Assembly (NCBI GenBank): GCA_943359555.1
Contig: CALRHW010000004.1
Coordinates: forward strand, 1 to 26,310
Source: Parcubacteria group bacterium
Lineage (GTDB): Bacteria; Patescibacteriota; Minisyncoccia; Phycocordibacterales; CALRHW01
Direction: 5' to 3'
DNA: 26,310 nucleotides
Below are positions 1 through 7,742 of this stretch, piece after piece. The position numbers and the translations under genes were made by a program. Numbering within the stretch: the first letter of the stretch is position 1; each line of letters begins with the position of its first letter. The notes below the pieces were generated by a model. The model did not search any database and was not told the origin of the DNA. It was given only the letters and a program-made list of their open reading frames with translations.

Positions 1-1
1 A

Positions 2-868
2 ATGGTCGCAGAAGACGGTCCGGGCTCTAGTGGTTTTGAAACTGAATATTTTGGACCAAAAACGCGAGATGCGGTTGTCCGATTTCAAAATAAATACGCG
101 AGTCAAATTTTAATACCACTCGGTCTTTCTTCTGGTACTGGTTTTGTAGGTGTGTCTACTCGCACAAAATTAAATTCACCTTCTCTCACAACGACTCCGC
201 TCACCCCACCAACCCCACCAACCCCACCAACGCAACACACACCACCACTTACACCCACACCGCCGTTCCAGTTTAATTTATTTACTGAAACAGATAATGC
301 TACGGTTCAGCTCGCATTTTTGTCAATGAGTTATGGCGCGCACGGTAGCACTTTAGAGTTTACTGGTTCAGGTTTTTTACCAACAGGTAATAAAATAATT
401 TTTGGTTCAAACGTAGTGTCTGGTGTGTCGGCGGTAAGTAGTAATAAAATTATATTTATTATTCCCGACTCTCTTCCTTCTGGTATTTATGATGTGGAAA
501 TAAGCAATCAAAAAGGCACAAGCGACAGTAACTCATCTTTTATTGTGGTGAATGATCTCGTTGCTATGCCACCAAAAATTATAAACGTATCTCCTCTTAC
601 CTCCCCCCTAGGTGGTGAGATTACAATTTTTGGAGAAAATTTTACACCAACAGGAAACATTGTGCGTTCTTCGCTTGGTGTTTTCAACAATATTTCTTCT
701 CCGGATGGAAAAACTCTAAAAATCACACTTCGCGAGCCGCATGGTTCCAAGATGTTTAGGCTTTTTATAGTAGATAGTACTTATACGTTTAAAGTTTTTC
801 TTTCTGTTGCAAACATTCACGGAGTAAGTGATCACAACAACCATGGTATAGTTACTTTGGTTAAATAA
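2..868 (+). CDS. Secreted peptidoglycan-binding / IPT-TIG repeat protein, 5'-partial
   Basis: The reading frame is open at the left edge and a family-typical N-terminus is missing, so the ATG at position 2 is probably internal. Residues about 1-55 look like the end of a PG_binding_1 domain (YFGPKTRDAVVRFQ, then a second half ending in TRTKLN). Residues 62-88 are a Pro/Thr linker encoded by short ccaccaacc repeats. Two immunoglobulin-like IPT/TIG modules follow, about 105-183 (GSGFLPTGN, then YDVEISN) and 190-285 (GENFTPTGN). This domain order fits a wall- or surface-attached protein outside the cell. That role is inferred from domains only; no enzyme domain is visible. The next gene starts 9 bp after the stop, suggesting co-transcription. 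Confidence 0.8.
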   Translation: MVAEDGPGSSGFETEYFGPKTRDAVVRFQNKYASQILIPLGLSSGTGFVGVSTRTKLNSPSLTTTPLTPPTPPTPPTQHTPPLTPTPPFQFNLFTETDNATVQLAFLSMSYGAHGSTLEFTGSGFLPTGNKIIFGSNVVSGVSAVSSNKIIFIIPDSLPSGIYDVEISNQKGTSDSNSSFIVVNDLVAMPPKIINVSPLTSPLGGEITIFGENFTPTGNIVRSSLGVFNNISSPDGKTLKITLREPHGSKMFRLFIVDSTYTFKVFLSVANIHGVSDHNNHGIVTLVK

Positions 869-877
869 ACCAAAAAA

Positions 878-1249
878 ATGGAAAGAAAAATAAAATTCTT
901 AGTTCTAATGTTGATTGTTGTTGTTTTTGTCGGAAGTATTTTTATGTATAAAAATCCGCAAGCACTCGCACAAGCATCGTTACTGGAGGCTTTTGGAGGA
1001 CCGATTCTAGATGTGCGGTGGTGTGAGTGTCCTGTGCCAGGCTTTTTGATTACTGTCGGACCTCCTGTGGGCGGGGCGTTTATATATACAGTCAACACGA
1101 TACTTTTTCCATATTGGGGTATTTTAATTACAAATACATGGACACTTGGACTTCATAATGGAATACCTGTTGGTTGTGGTCACTATACAAACTATTGTGC
1201 GGACCAGGTTCCTTCTTTAGGAATTATGTATATGGTGGGAACTTCCTAG
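878..1249 (+). CDS. Small exported hypothetical protein
   Basis: A 123-residue protein with a classic export signal: MERKIK, then a hydrophobic core (about 7-23) and an Ala-rich possible cleavage region near residues 29-33 (ALAQA). The mature part is hydrophobic and carries five cysteines in two groups (WCEC near residue 48 and GCGHYTNYC near residue 100), so disulfides or metal binding are possible. I do not recognise the family. It sits 9 bp behind the peptidoglycan-binding/IPT gene on the same strand and may be made with it. No Shine-Dalgarno sequence precedes the ATG. It ends convergently with ksgA, 22 bp away, and no obvious terminator lies between them. Confidence 0.65.
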   Translation: MERKIKFLVLMLIVVVFVGSIFMYKNPQALAQASLLEAFGGPILDVRWCECPVPGFLITVGPPVGGAFIYTVNTILFPYWGILITNTWTLGLHNGIPVGCGHYTNYCADQVPSLGIMYMVGTS

Positions 1250-1271
1250 TTTTCGATTTGGAATAGAATTT

Positions 1272-2198
1272 TTATAAATTATCCGTCAAAATCTTCCATT
1301 TTTCTAGCGGTAGGTCTTCGGAGCGGGATTTTGTGTTTAGGTTGCCTATGGTGAAAGCTGTCGCGATTTTTTTTGGGTCAAACTTTCCATCAAATTTTTC
1401 GCCGACACCACTTTCGCTAGCACTTTCTAAATTGCGTGCGAGCAGTTTTCTTTTGTGAGCAAAGCCTGCGCGAATAACCGCGAAGAATTTTTCTTCTGTA
1501 AATGTGCGGAAAAAGTTTTTGGAAATATTTTCTATGAGCATTACCGCGGAGTCTACGCTAGGTTTTGGTGAAAAATTTTCTGCTTTTACTGTTTCTATAT
1601 ATTTTGGTGTCCCATATGCTTTTACTGAAAGCGAAAGTAAACTTTCTTTTCCGTCACGAGCCATGATGCGACGCGCAACCTCTTTTTGAAGCATTAGAAC
1701 CATACTTGTAGGCGGTTGCTCGGTAGAAAGAAACATTCGCAAAAGTGCGCCTGTGATGTAGTACGGAATATTTGCGACGAGTTTGTAGCTCGGGTACACG
1801 GCGTGCATGCCGTTTTTTTCTGAAGAGTTTTTTGTCGCAAGTTTCGCCAAAATTTCCGCCCCGATTTCCAAAATATCGCCGTGAATTAAGTTTAATTTTC
1901 CGCTCGCGATTTCTTTTGCAAAAAGCTCCTGTAAATATGGCACAAGCAGGTCATCTTTTTCTACGGCGATTACTTTGCCCGAACCGTTGCTCAACCCACC
2001 GCTGAACCCGCCGATTTTTTCTAAAAGTTTTGCCGTGAGTGCGCCTTTACCAGGACCTATTTCAAGGACGACATCATCGGGTGCAATCTGCGCGACATCA
2101 ACAATAAGTGCGAGGATTCGTTTTGATTTAAGAAAATTTTGTCCCAGTGATTTTTTTGGTCGCCCGCCGAAAGACGGTTTTTTATTTATGCTTGGCAT
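1272..2198 (-). CDS. ksgA: 16S rRNA (adenine(1518)-N(6)/adenine(1519)-N(6))-dimethyltransferase
   Basis: RsmA/KsgA dimethylates two adjacent adenines in the 3'-terminal hairpin (helix 45) of 16S rRNA during late small-subunit assembly, using SAM. Seen here: the family N-terminus KKSLGQNFL (15-23), SAM motif I LEIGPGKG (45-52), an acidic AVEKD strand (78-82), the substrate-adenine motif NIPYYI (143-148) and the C-terminal helical domain with FSPKPSVDS. At 308 residues it is slightly longer than typical, with a Gly/Ser-rich insert around residues 63-75. It starts 9 bp after the helicase stop, so the two are very likely one transcript. Confidence 0.95.
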   Translation of the reverse strand: MPSINKKPSFGGRPKKSLGQNFLKSKRILALIVDVAQIAPDDVVLEIGPGKGALTAKLLEKIGGFSGGLSNGSGKVIAVEKDDLLVPYLQELFAKEIASGKLNLIHGDILEIGAEILAKLATKNSSEKNGMHAVYPSYKLVANIPYYITGALLRMFLSTEQPPTSMVLMLQKEVARRIMARDGKESLLSLSVKAYGTPKYIETVKAENFSPKPSVDSAVMLIENISKNFFRTFTEEKFFAVIRAGFAHKRKLLARNLESASESGVGEKFDGKFDPKKIATAFTIGNLNTKSRSEDLPLEKWKILTDNL

Positions 2199-2207
2199 AT
2201 CTGTATA

Positions 2208-4211
2208 TTAAAAGTCTATTCTATAAAGTGGTTTTCGCGAAGCGATACTTGCGGTGCCCTCTTCTCTCTCCACGTCATCATCTTTTATATCAAAAATAAA
2301 CTCGGAAGGAATATTTACTTGTCGTGAGCCAAAAATTGTGCGCATCTGCGTATACGATAGAAAAAGTTTTTTGCGCGCACGTGTGACAGCGACATAAAAA
2401 AGTCTACGCTCTTCCTCCGCATCTTCCGCCGAGATTTTTGCCTCGCTCATTCTTTTGTGCGGGAAAAGCCCCTCTTCAAGCCCCGTGACAAAAACATTAT
2501 CAAACTCAAGACCTTTTGCCGCGTGCACAGTCATCAATTTTACTGCTTTTTGTGCACCCGCAGAGGCTTCTTCGTCTGTCGCAAGAGCCGCGTCTGTAAG
2601 CAAGCGGTCTATTCCATCACCCGCAGTGTTTTCGCCACCCACATCATCGCCCACACCATATTCATCATAAGAAAGAGCGAGCGTTACAAGTTCTTTTATA
2701 TTTTCCAGACGCTCTATCTCTTCGTCGCTTCCTTTTTCAAGCGCGTTTTCTATTCCCGTTTCTTTAATTGTAAATTTAATAAGCTCAGAAGTTTTCATCG
2801 TTAAAGAAGCATCTTTTATGCGTGCAAGAACTTCGCGGAACTCTGCAACTTTCTTTTTTACTGCGGGTGAAAGACTCTCTTCTTGTCCGCTTAGGATTTT
2901 TTCAAGAGTTATTCTGCCAATTCCTCTCGCTGGCACATTTATAATGCGTTTGATGTCGGATGTGCTCGCTGGATTGAGTGCAGCGCGAATAAAAGAAAGC
3001 GTATCTTTGATTTCTTTTCTCTCAAAAAATTTTGTGCCGATCATCTGATACGGAATACTTAAAGCTACGCACGCTTCCTCCAAAATACGTGATTGAAAGT
3101 TGGCACGGTAAAGCACGGCTATTTCCCCCTCGGGCACGCCAGCTTTTATTTGTTCCAAGATTTTCCCCGCGACAGAATACGCTTCTTGCGCTTCGTCATA
3201 ATTTGAAATGATAGTCACTTTGTGACCGACTGCATTGTTTGTAAAAAGTTTTTTATCAATCCGATATTTATTTTTTTGGATAATTGTATTTGCGACGCTT
3301 AAAATCGTTTTACTGGAACGATAATTTTCTTCAAGACGCACTATTTTTACATCTGGATATTTTTTTTCAAAACTAAGCATATTTTGAATATTTGCTCCGC
3401 GCCAGCTGTAAATATTTTGATCGGTGTCGCCGACTACGCAGATGTTGCGATGCTTTGCGCAAATTATTTCCGCGATGTGGTCTTGCACTTTATTTGTATC
3501 CTGATACTCGTCTATGTGCACATAATGCCAGTGATTTTGACACGCAGTCCTCACCTCTTCAAACTGCAGAAGGAGCGTCAGACTTTTCAAAAGCAAATCG
3601 TCAAAGTCTAGGGCATTTTCTTTTTTTAATATTTCTTCATATTTTTGCCACACCGCGAGCACCACTTTTTGAAAATAACCAAAACCAGCCGTTTCTGCAT
3701 ATTGAAAGACAGTCAAACCTTCCCCCTTTGCTCGCGATATTGCCCCGCCTATTTTTGCTGGGTCAAATTGCTTTGGATCATACTGCGCTTGCTCCAACCC
3801 CTCTTTTATTGCTCTTTTAGAATCGTTCTTGTCAAAGATTGTAAAATATCGCGACAGACCAAGATGTCCGCCGTATTCTTTTAACAAAAATACTCCCAAA
3901 GAATGGAAGGTGCTTACAAAAGGTAACCCATCTCTTTGAATAAGTGTCTTTATTTCCAGATCTTCTTCAGTCAGGTGCTTGACGCGCTCCTTCATTTCGC
4001 GGGCAGCTTTGTTTGTAAAAGTTATCGCAAGTATTTCTTTGGCTTGGACGCCATTTTTTATGAGATGGAGTATTCTGTGGGTGATCGTTTTAGTTTTTCC
4101 TGCCCCCGCGCCAGCGACGATTAGAAGTGGACCATTTATATGAGTCACTGCTTCTAGTTGTTCTGCATTTAAATCTTCTAAATATGTTTTTTTGATGGAG
4201 TTTTGTGTCAC
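2208..4211 (-). CDS. pcrA: UvrD/PcrA-type superfamily 1 DNA helicase
   Basis: An ATP-dependent 3'-5' DNA helicase of the UvrD/PcrA/Rep family, acting in repair and at blocked replication forks. All SF1A motifs are visible: Walker A AGAGAGKT (33-40), motif Ia ITFTNKAA (63-70), motif II VHIDEYQDTN (231-240), motif III GDTDQNIYSWRGA (261-273), motif IV EENYRSS (294-300), motif V VHAAKGLEF, and motif VI FYVAVTRARKKL. The start is a GTG at 4211; the family N-terminus LNAEQLEAV follows closely. At 667 residues it is near the short end of the family and lacks much of the PcrA C-terminal tail. Which paralogue it is (PcrA, UvrD or Rep) cannot be settled from one copy. It leads a two-gene unit with ksgA. 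Confidence 0.93.
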   Translation of the reverse strand: MTQNSIKKTYLEDLNAEQLEAVTHINGPLLIVAGAGAGKTKTITHRILHLIKNGVQAKEILAITFTNKAAREMKERVKHLTEEDLEIKTLIQRDGLPFVSTFHSLGVFLLKEYGGHLGLSRYFTIFDKNDSKRAIKEGLEQAQYDPKQFDPAKIGGAISRAKGEGLTVFQYAETAGFGYFQKVVLAVWQKYEEILKKENALDFDDLLLKSLTLLLQFEEVRTACQNHWHYVHIDEYQDTNKVQDHIAEIICAKHRNICVVGDTDQNIYSWRGANIQNMLSFEKKYPDVKIVRLEENYRSSKTILSVANTIIQKNKYRIDKKLFTNNAVGHKVTIISNYDEAQEAYSVAGKILEQIKAGVPEGEIAVLYRANFQSRILEEACVALSIPYQMIGTKFFERKEIKDTLSFIRAALNPASTSDIKRIINVPARGIGRITLEKILSGQEESLSPAVKKKVAEFREVLARIKDASLTMKTSELIKFTIKETGIENALEKGSDEEIERLENIKELVTLALSYDEYGVGDDVGGENTAGDGIDRLLTDAALATDEEASAGAQKAVKLMTVHAAKGLEFDNVFVTGLEEGLFPHKRMSEAKISAEDAEEERRLFYVAVTRARKKLFLSYTQMRTIFGSRQVNIPSEFIFDIKDDDVEREEGTASIASRKPLYRIDF

Positions 4212-4263
4212 TTAAGCTCACTATATCACAACAATTGATGTCCACAGGCTATGCACATATCGG

Positions 4264-4291
4264 TTGACGGGAATAACCCCTAGCGTATAAT
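4264..4291 (+). promoter_or_regulatory. Strong sigma-70-type promoter for the LysM/M23 gene
   Basis: TTGACG at 4264-4269 and TATAAT at 4286-4291 with a 16-bp spacer. The transcription start would be near 4298, about 70-165 nt before the possible starts of the peptidase. A perfect 8-bp inverted repeat follows in the leader (4325-4332 with 4339-4346, loop ctataa). It could be an RNA hairpin that masks or exposes the unusual start region. Confidence 0.7.
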
Positions 4292-4462
4292 AGTGAGATA
4301 CCCAGATGACCGGCCGATAAAAATAAATGGCTCTATAAAGCCATTTTACCACTTCAGGACGATTTTATCATTAATCTTAGGCTTATTTTACACTCGTTTC
4401 ATAAACTCGTATCTCGTTTTACCGCTTCTAACGGCAAAATATCTAGATATAGGGCTACCAAA

Positions 4463-5503
4463 GTGCTTTTCACGAGTCTTGCATTTGCAGGGTCGGTGTT
4501 TGTCGCGGTCGGTTTTGTTAGTCCACACACAGCTCATGCGGGCTTTTTAAATGTAGTTTCTGCTTTCTTAACCGCTAGTAAAGCAGATTCTTCTCAAGAT
4601 GTGAGCAAGTCAAATTCTCAAAAAATGCAACTTTTAGAAGCGCCACTTAGTTTTAATCCAGCGATAGGTGGTGGCGAAGTGACTATAGTAGATTCAAGTG
4701 CGCTTGAATCTATTGGGTCTACTGACACCGATATTTATATTTCTCCAGATCAGATTAGTTTGTATGTCGTGCGAAAAGGCGACACCCTTTCGCAAATTGC
4801 GCAGATGTTTGGCGTTTCTACCAACACGATTGTTTGGGGTAATGATTTATCTGGTAGTCCTATTTCTGTCGGACAGACACTTGTCATTTTACCTATTTCT
4901 GGTGTTCAACACACTGTAAAAACTGGTGACACGATAGAGAGTATTGCTAAAAAATATGGAGGAGATGCAGATGAAATAAAAAGTTTTAATGATATAAAAA
5001 TTGGCACAAAGCTTTTGGCTGGTGATGTGATTGTTGTTCCAGACGGCGAAATGGCCTCTGTTCCATTAAGGGCGAACACCACTTCAAAAAATCTATTGTC
5101 TACTTCATACGGAGCGCCAAAAAACCCTCTTGCTATGCGTTCAGTTTCAGAAGGATATTTTATTCGTCCTTTTGTGGGTGGAACAGTCAATAAGTCCAGG
5201 GGTGTTCATGGATATAACGGTGTTGATGCTACTATGCCTAGTGGCACACCCGTAGTAGCTTCTGCACCAGGAACAATCATCATTAGTAAAAACGGCGGTT
5301 GGAATGGTGGATACGGTAACTATATAGTTATTAGTCACAACAACGGCACTCAAACATTGTATGCGCATCTTTCAAGTGCCATCGTGCCCGCTGGTTCTCA
5401 GGTTGTGCAAGGTAAAGTGATTGGTAGAAGTGGAAGTACGGGCAATTCTACAGGTCCACATTTACATTTTGAAATTAGAGGTGCAAAAAACATACTGCTT
5501 TAA
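4463..5503 (+). CDS. LysM-LysM-M23 peptidoglycan peptidase, exported
   Basis: A cell-wall hydrolase. Order: membrane/signal segment (LAFAGSVFVAVGFV, then HTAHA), a spacer, LysM 1 (about 99-142, starting YVVRKGDTLSQIA), LysM 2 (about 149-194, HTVKTGDTIESIA), and an M23/LytM domain (about 247-340) with YAHL and the zinc motif GPHLHFEIR. The first zinc-ligand region reads HGYNGVD rather than the usual HxxxD. GTG at 4463 is the first canonical start, but a signal peptide from there has no positive n-region. The same frame stays open to 4310 and encodes a basic segment (RFTASNGKISRYRATK) that would supply one. No ATG, GTG or TTG lies in that extension, so translation may start at ATC 4367 or ATT 4370 behind cAGGA (4355-4359). 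Alternatively there is a frameshift or sequencing error. Confidence 0.88.
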   Translation: MLFTSLAFAGSVFVAVGFVSPHTAHAGFLNVVSAFLTASKADSSQDVSKSNSQKMQLLEAPLSFNPAIGGGEVTIVDSSALESIGSTDTDIYISPDQISLYVVRKGDTLSQIAQMFGVSTNTIVWGNDLSGSPISVGQTLVILPISGVQHTVKTGDTIESIAKKYGGDADEIKSFNDIKIGTKLLAGDVIVVPDGEMASVPLRANTTSKNLLSTSYGAPKNPLAMRSVSEGYFIRPFVGGTVNKSRGVHGYNGVDATMPSGTPVVASAPGTIIISKNGGWNGGYGNYIVISHNNGTQTLYAHLSSAIVPAGSQVVQGKVIGRSGSTGNSTGPHLHFEIRGAKNILL

Positions 5504-5521
5504 TTTATAAGATTTACCCAC

Positions 5522-7060
5522 TCATCCATTTTTTGGACGGTATTGTAGCGCTTCTAGTAAATGTTTTGTTTCTATCGTCGCCGACTTATCTAAGTCGGCG
5601 ATTGTTTGTGCCACTTTCCATACCCGATGATAGGCGCGTGCAGACATGTCTAGTTTTTCTGCAGAGCTGTTGAAAAAATCTCGGACTTCTTTTGAAAGCG
5701 GGGAAACTTCCATAAGTTTTTTATTTGGGAGTTGTGCGTTTGTTTTTATTTTTTGGCCGTGCGGGGTGCTTGAGAATTTTTCAAATCGCTTTTTTTGTAG
5801 TTCGCGTGCGCCCTCTACACGCTTTTTTATTTCTCGCGAACTTTCCCCACCACCCTCTTCGCTTAGACTTTTGTGTTCTACTTTTTCTACACTCACCCAC
5901 AAATCAATGCGGTCTATTATTGGTCCAGATATTTTTCTTTTGTAATTGATAATGTTGAGCGGCGAACATACGCACTCTTTTCCCATTACACCTGCATATC
6001 CGCAAGGACAAGGATTCATTGCGGCGATCAAAATAAAATCTGCGGGAAAATGTGCCGTGCCTTTTGCACGCGACACAGTGATGACTTTTTCTTCCAAAGG
6101 TTGTCGCAAAGAATCTATCACACGTCTTTCAAATTCTGGAAATTCATCTAGAAAAAGTACGCCTCTGTGTGCGAGAGTGGCTTCGCCGGGTTTTGGTATT
6201 GCACCTCCACCCACAAGTGAAGAGTATGACGCAGTATGATGTGGTGCACGAAAAGGAATACGCGTAACAAGTGTGTCATGAAGCGCGCCAGCGACAGAAT
6301 GAATAGCGGTCACTTCAAGCACTTCCTGAAAAGACATTTGTGGAAGTAAATGACAAAAAGCTTTTGCGAGCATTGTTTTCCCTGTGCCGGGTGGTCCGCA
6401 CATAGCCAAGCTGTGTCCGCCAGCAGCAGCGATTTCTAGTCCCCGCTTTGCCCCATTTTGTCCGCGGATATCTTCAAAACCATATTCACTTTTATATTCT
6501 TCATAAATTATTTTTGTTTCTAGCTCTGCTGTCAAAATTATTTTTTTATTTAAATGTTCCACAACGTCGCTGAGTTTTTTAACGCCAAAAATATTTATTC
6601 CAGAAATAAGAGCGGCCTCTTCTCTGTTTTTGTATGGCACAAAAACTTCTTCAAACCCCTTTCTTCTCGCTTCTTCTACCACAGGAAGAATTCCGTGCAC
6701 CGCGCGAAGCTCACCATCTAGCGACAACTCTCCGATAAAAATTTTCTTTTCAGGATTAAAAGATATTTCTCCTGACGCTAAAAGATATGCTAGAGCAAAA
6801 GGCAGATCAAATATCGGCCCTTCTTTTTTAAGATCGGCTGGAGCAAGTGATATTGTCACTTTTTGATTTTTTTGTTTCGGCGATGTAAACCCCGAATTTT
6901 TTATAGCAGCAGAAACGCGATCACGGGATTCTTCCACAGCTTTATCTGGCAGGCCAACTATTGTAAAGCAGTGGAGGCCGTTTGATATGTCCACCTCAAC
7001 ATCTATAATGTGTGGTTGTAAAATACTGACTTGTGCGCTGTGAAGTTTTGAGAAACCCAT
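5522..7060 (-). CDS. comM: YifB/ComM family AAA+ Mg-chelatase-like ATPase
   Basis: ComM is a hexameric AAA+ helicase that drives branch migration when incoming single-stranded DNA recombines during natural transformation. Seen here: the N-terminal ChlI-like domain (VGLPDKAVEESRDRV, about 36-50), Walker A CGPPGTGKT, Walker B GVLFLDEFPEF, the AAMNPCPCGY signature with Cys-rich insert (CPCGYAGVMGKECVC), and the C-terminal Mg-chelatase domain (SARAYHRVWKVAQTIADL). At 512 residues it is full length. CPR bacteria commonly keep com genes, and uptake of external DNA is a plausible context. A perfect TATAAT (minus strand, 7116-7121) lies about 55 bp upstream. It ends convergently with the M23 gene, 18 bp apart. 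Confidence 0.93.
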   Translation of the reverse strand: MGFSKLHSAQVSILQPHIIDVEVDISNGLHCFTIVGLPDKAVEESRDRVSAAIKNSGFTSPKQKNQKVTISLAPADLKKEGPIFDLPFALAYLLASGEISFNPEKKIFIGELSLDGELRAVHGILPVVEEARRKGFEEVFVPYKNREEAALISGINIFGVKKLSDVVEHLNKKIILTAELETKIIYEEYKSEYGFEDIRGQNGAKRGLEIAAAGGHSLAMCGPPGTGKTMLAKAFCHLLPQMSFQEVLEVTAIHSVAGALHDTLVTRIPFRAPHHTASYSSLVGGGAIPKPGEATLAHRGVLFLDEFPEFERRVIDSLRQPLEEKVITVSRAKGTAHFPADFILIAAMNPCPCGYAGVMGKECVCSPLNIINYKRKISGPIIDRIDLWVSVEKVEHKSLSEEGGGESSREIKKRVEGARELQKKRFEKFSSTPHGQKIKTNAQLPNKKLMEVSPLSKEVRDFFNSSAEKLDMSARAYHRVWKVAQTIADLDKSATIETKHLLEALQYRPKNG

Positions 7061-7147
7061 GATAACGACTTAACTATTGCTAATCTTTTTATTCAATCAT
7101 ATTGGGGATAAAGGAATTATAAAGATTTGATAAAGTTTTAAGTAAAA

Positions 7148-7264
7148 TACACAAAACAAAAGTGTCATTAAAAAAGCACGCGTCAATCGCTACTGCGATT
7201 GCTGCTCCGCTCGGCGCCGTCGCGCCTGTGCGAGTCTTTTTTAATGACACTTTTGTTTTGTGTA
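7148..7264. repeat. 29-bp perfect inverted repeat enclosing a GC-rich double hairpin
   Basis: Arms 7148-7176 and 7236-7264 are exact reverse complements (29 bp, AT-rich, starting tacacaaaacaaaagtg). The 59-bp centre is GC-rich and contains two more perfect hairpins: caatcgc/gcgattg (7184-7190 and 7195-7201, loop tact) and ggcgc/gcgcc (7213-7217 and 7222-7226, loop cgtc). As RNA from either strand it would fold into one long stem with a branched head. It lies between comM and the TraR/DksA gene, both on the minus strand, so it may act as terminator or processing signal for the latter. A small non-autonomous mobile repeat is the alternative. Confidence 0.8.
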
Positions 7265-7345
7265 ACGTTCTTAAAATCTTAAATAAATCCGTACCCTTTT
7301 TAGGTCTTTTCTGTTTTTGTTTTGTGTAACGTCCTTAAAATCTTA
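7251..7345. repeat. Pair of 31-bp direct repeats beside the inverted repeat
   Basis: Copies at 7251-7281 and 7315-7345 match at 30 of 31 positions (ttttgttttgtgtaacgt, then t/c, then cttaaaatctta). The left copy overlaps the right arm of the long inverted repeat. A degenerate inverted third copy is recognisable around 7131-7160. The right copy lies immediately after the stop of the TraR/DksA gene in its direction of transcription. The set looks like a duplicated terminus of a short repeat element. Confidence 0.75.
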
Positions 7346-7351
7346 CCTCAC

Positions 7352-7717
7352 TTACTTCATGTGCTTCATGCAAGTATTTGCCGCAGGATTTGCTTCTAAG
7401 CGCTCTTTTTCAATAGGTTCTCCGCTCACAGAACAAATACCATAAGTACCTTTTTCTATTCTTTCCAACGCTGCGAGTATTTCGTTGTATCTAATTTCTA
7501 ATTCCTTTAGTATTCCAGCATTTTCTTCGTAAGTTTCCAATCTATCTGCCGTTTCATTTGCGTCTCCAGCGAGGACGTCAGATACTGGTGGAGGCGTTGC
7601 TTCCCAATCGCTAGGGTTTTCTGGATTGTGAACACCCACAGTTTTCAGCTCACTTTCTACCAATGCCAGCTCTTTTATTAGTTCTTCTTTAAAATGATTT
7701 GTGTTTATTTCTGTCAT
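7352..7717 (-). CDS. TraR/DksA-family protein with degenerate zinc finger
   Basis: Small DksA/TraR-like protein, a family that binds in the RNA polymerase secondary channel and tunes initiation. The 121 residues show an N-terminal helical part, a central acidic segment (DVLAGDANETADRLETYEEN, about 46-65) and the C-terminal finger region (about 93-120) with the hallmark IEKERLEANPAA. The C4 zinc finger is degraded: the pattern is C-x2-S and C-x2-H (CSVS, CMKH) instead of C-x2-C twice. This leaves at most two Cys and one His, and zinc binding is doubtful. The role at RNA polymerase is inferred from family. It starts 25 bp after the stop of the membrane protein upstream and may share its transcript. 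Confidence 0.82.
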   Translation of the reverse strand: MTEINTNHFKEELIKELALVESELKTVGVHNPENPSDWEATPPPVSDVLAGDANETADRLETYEENAGILKELEIRYNEILAALERIEKGTYGICSVSGEPIEKERLEANPAANTCMKHMK

Positions 7718-7742
7718 ATTTAAATAATAACAGAAGCTCTAT

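Noticed and set aside
4293..4550. 85-codon ORF starting with GTG in front of the M23 gene
   Set aside because: Its GTG overlaps the predicted transcription start region and most of the frame shadows the M23 coding sequence. I keep open that its first part belongs to the peptidase through a frameshift.
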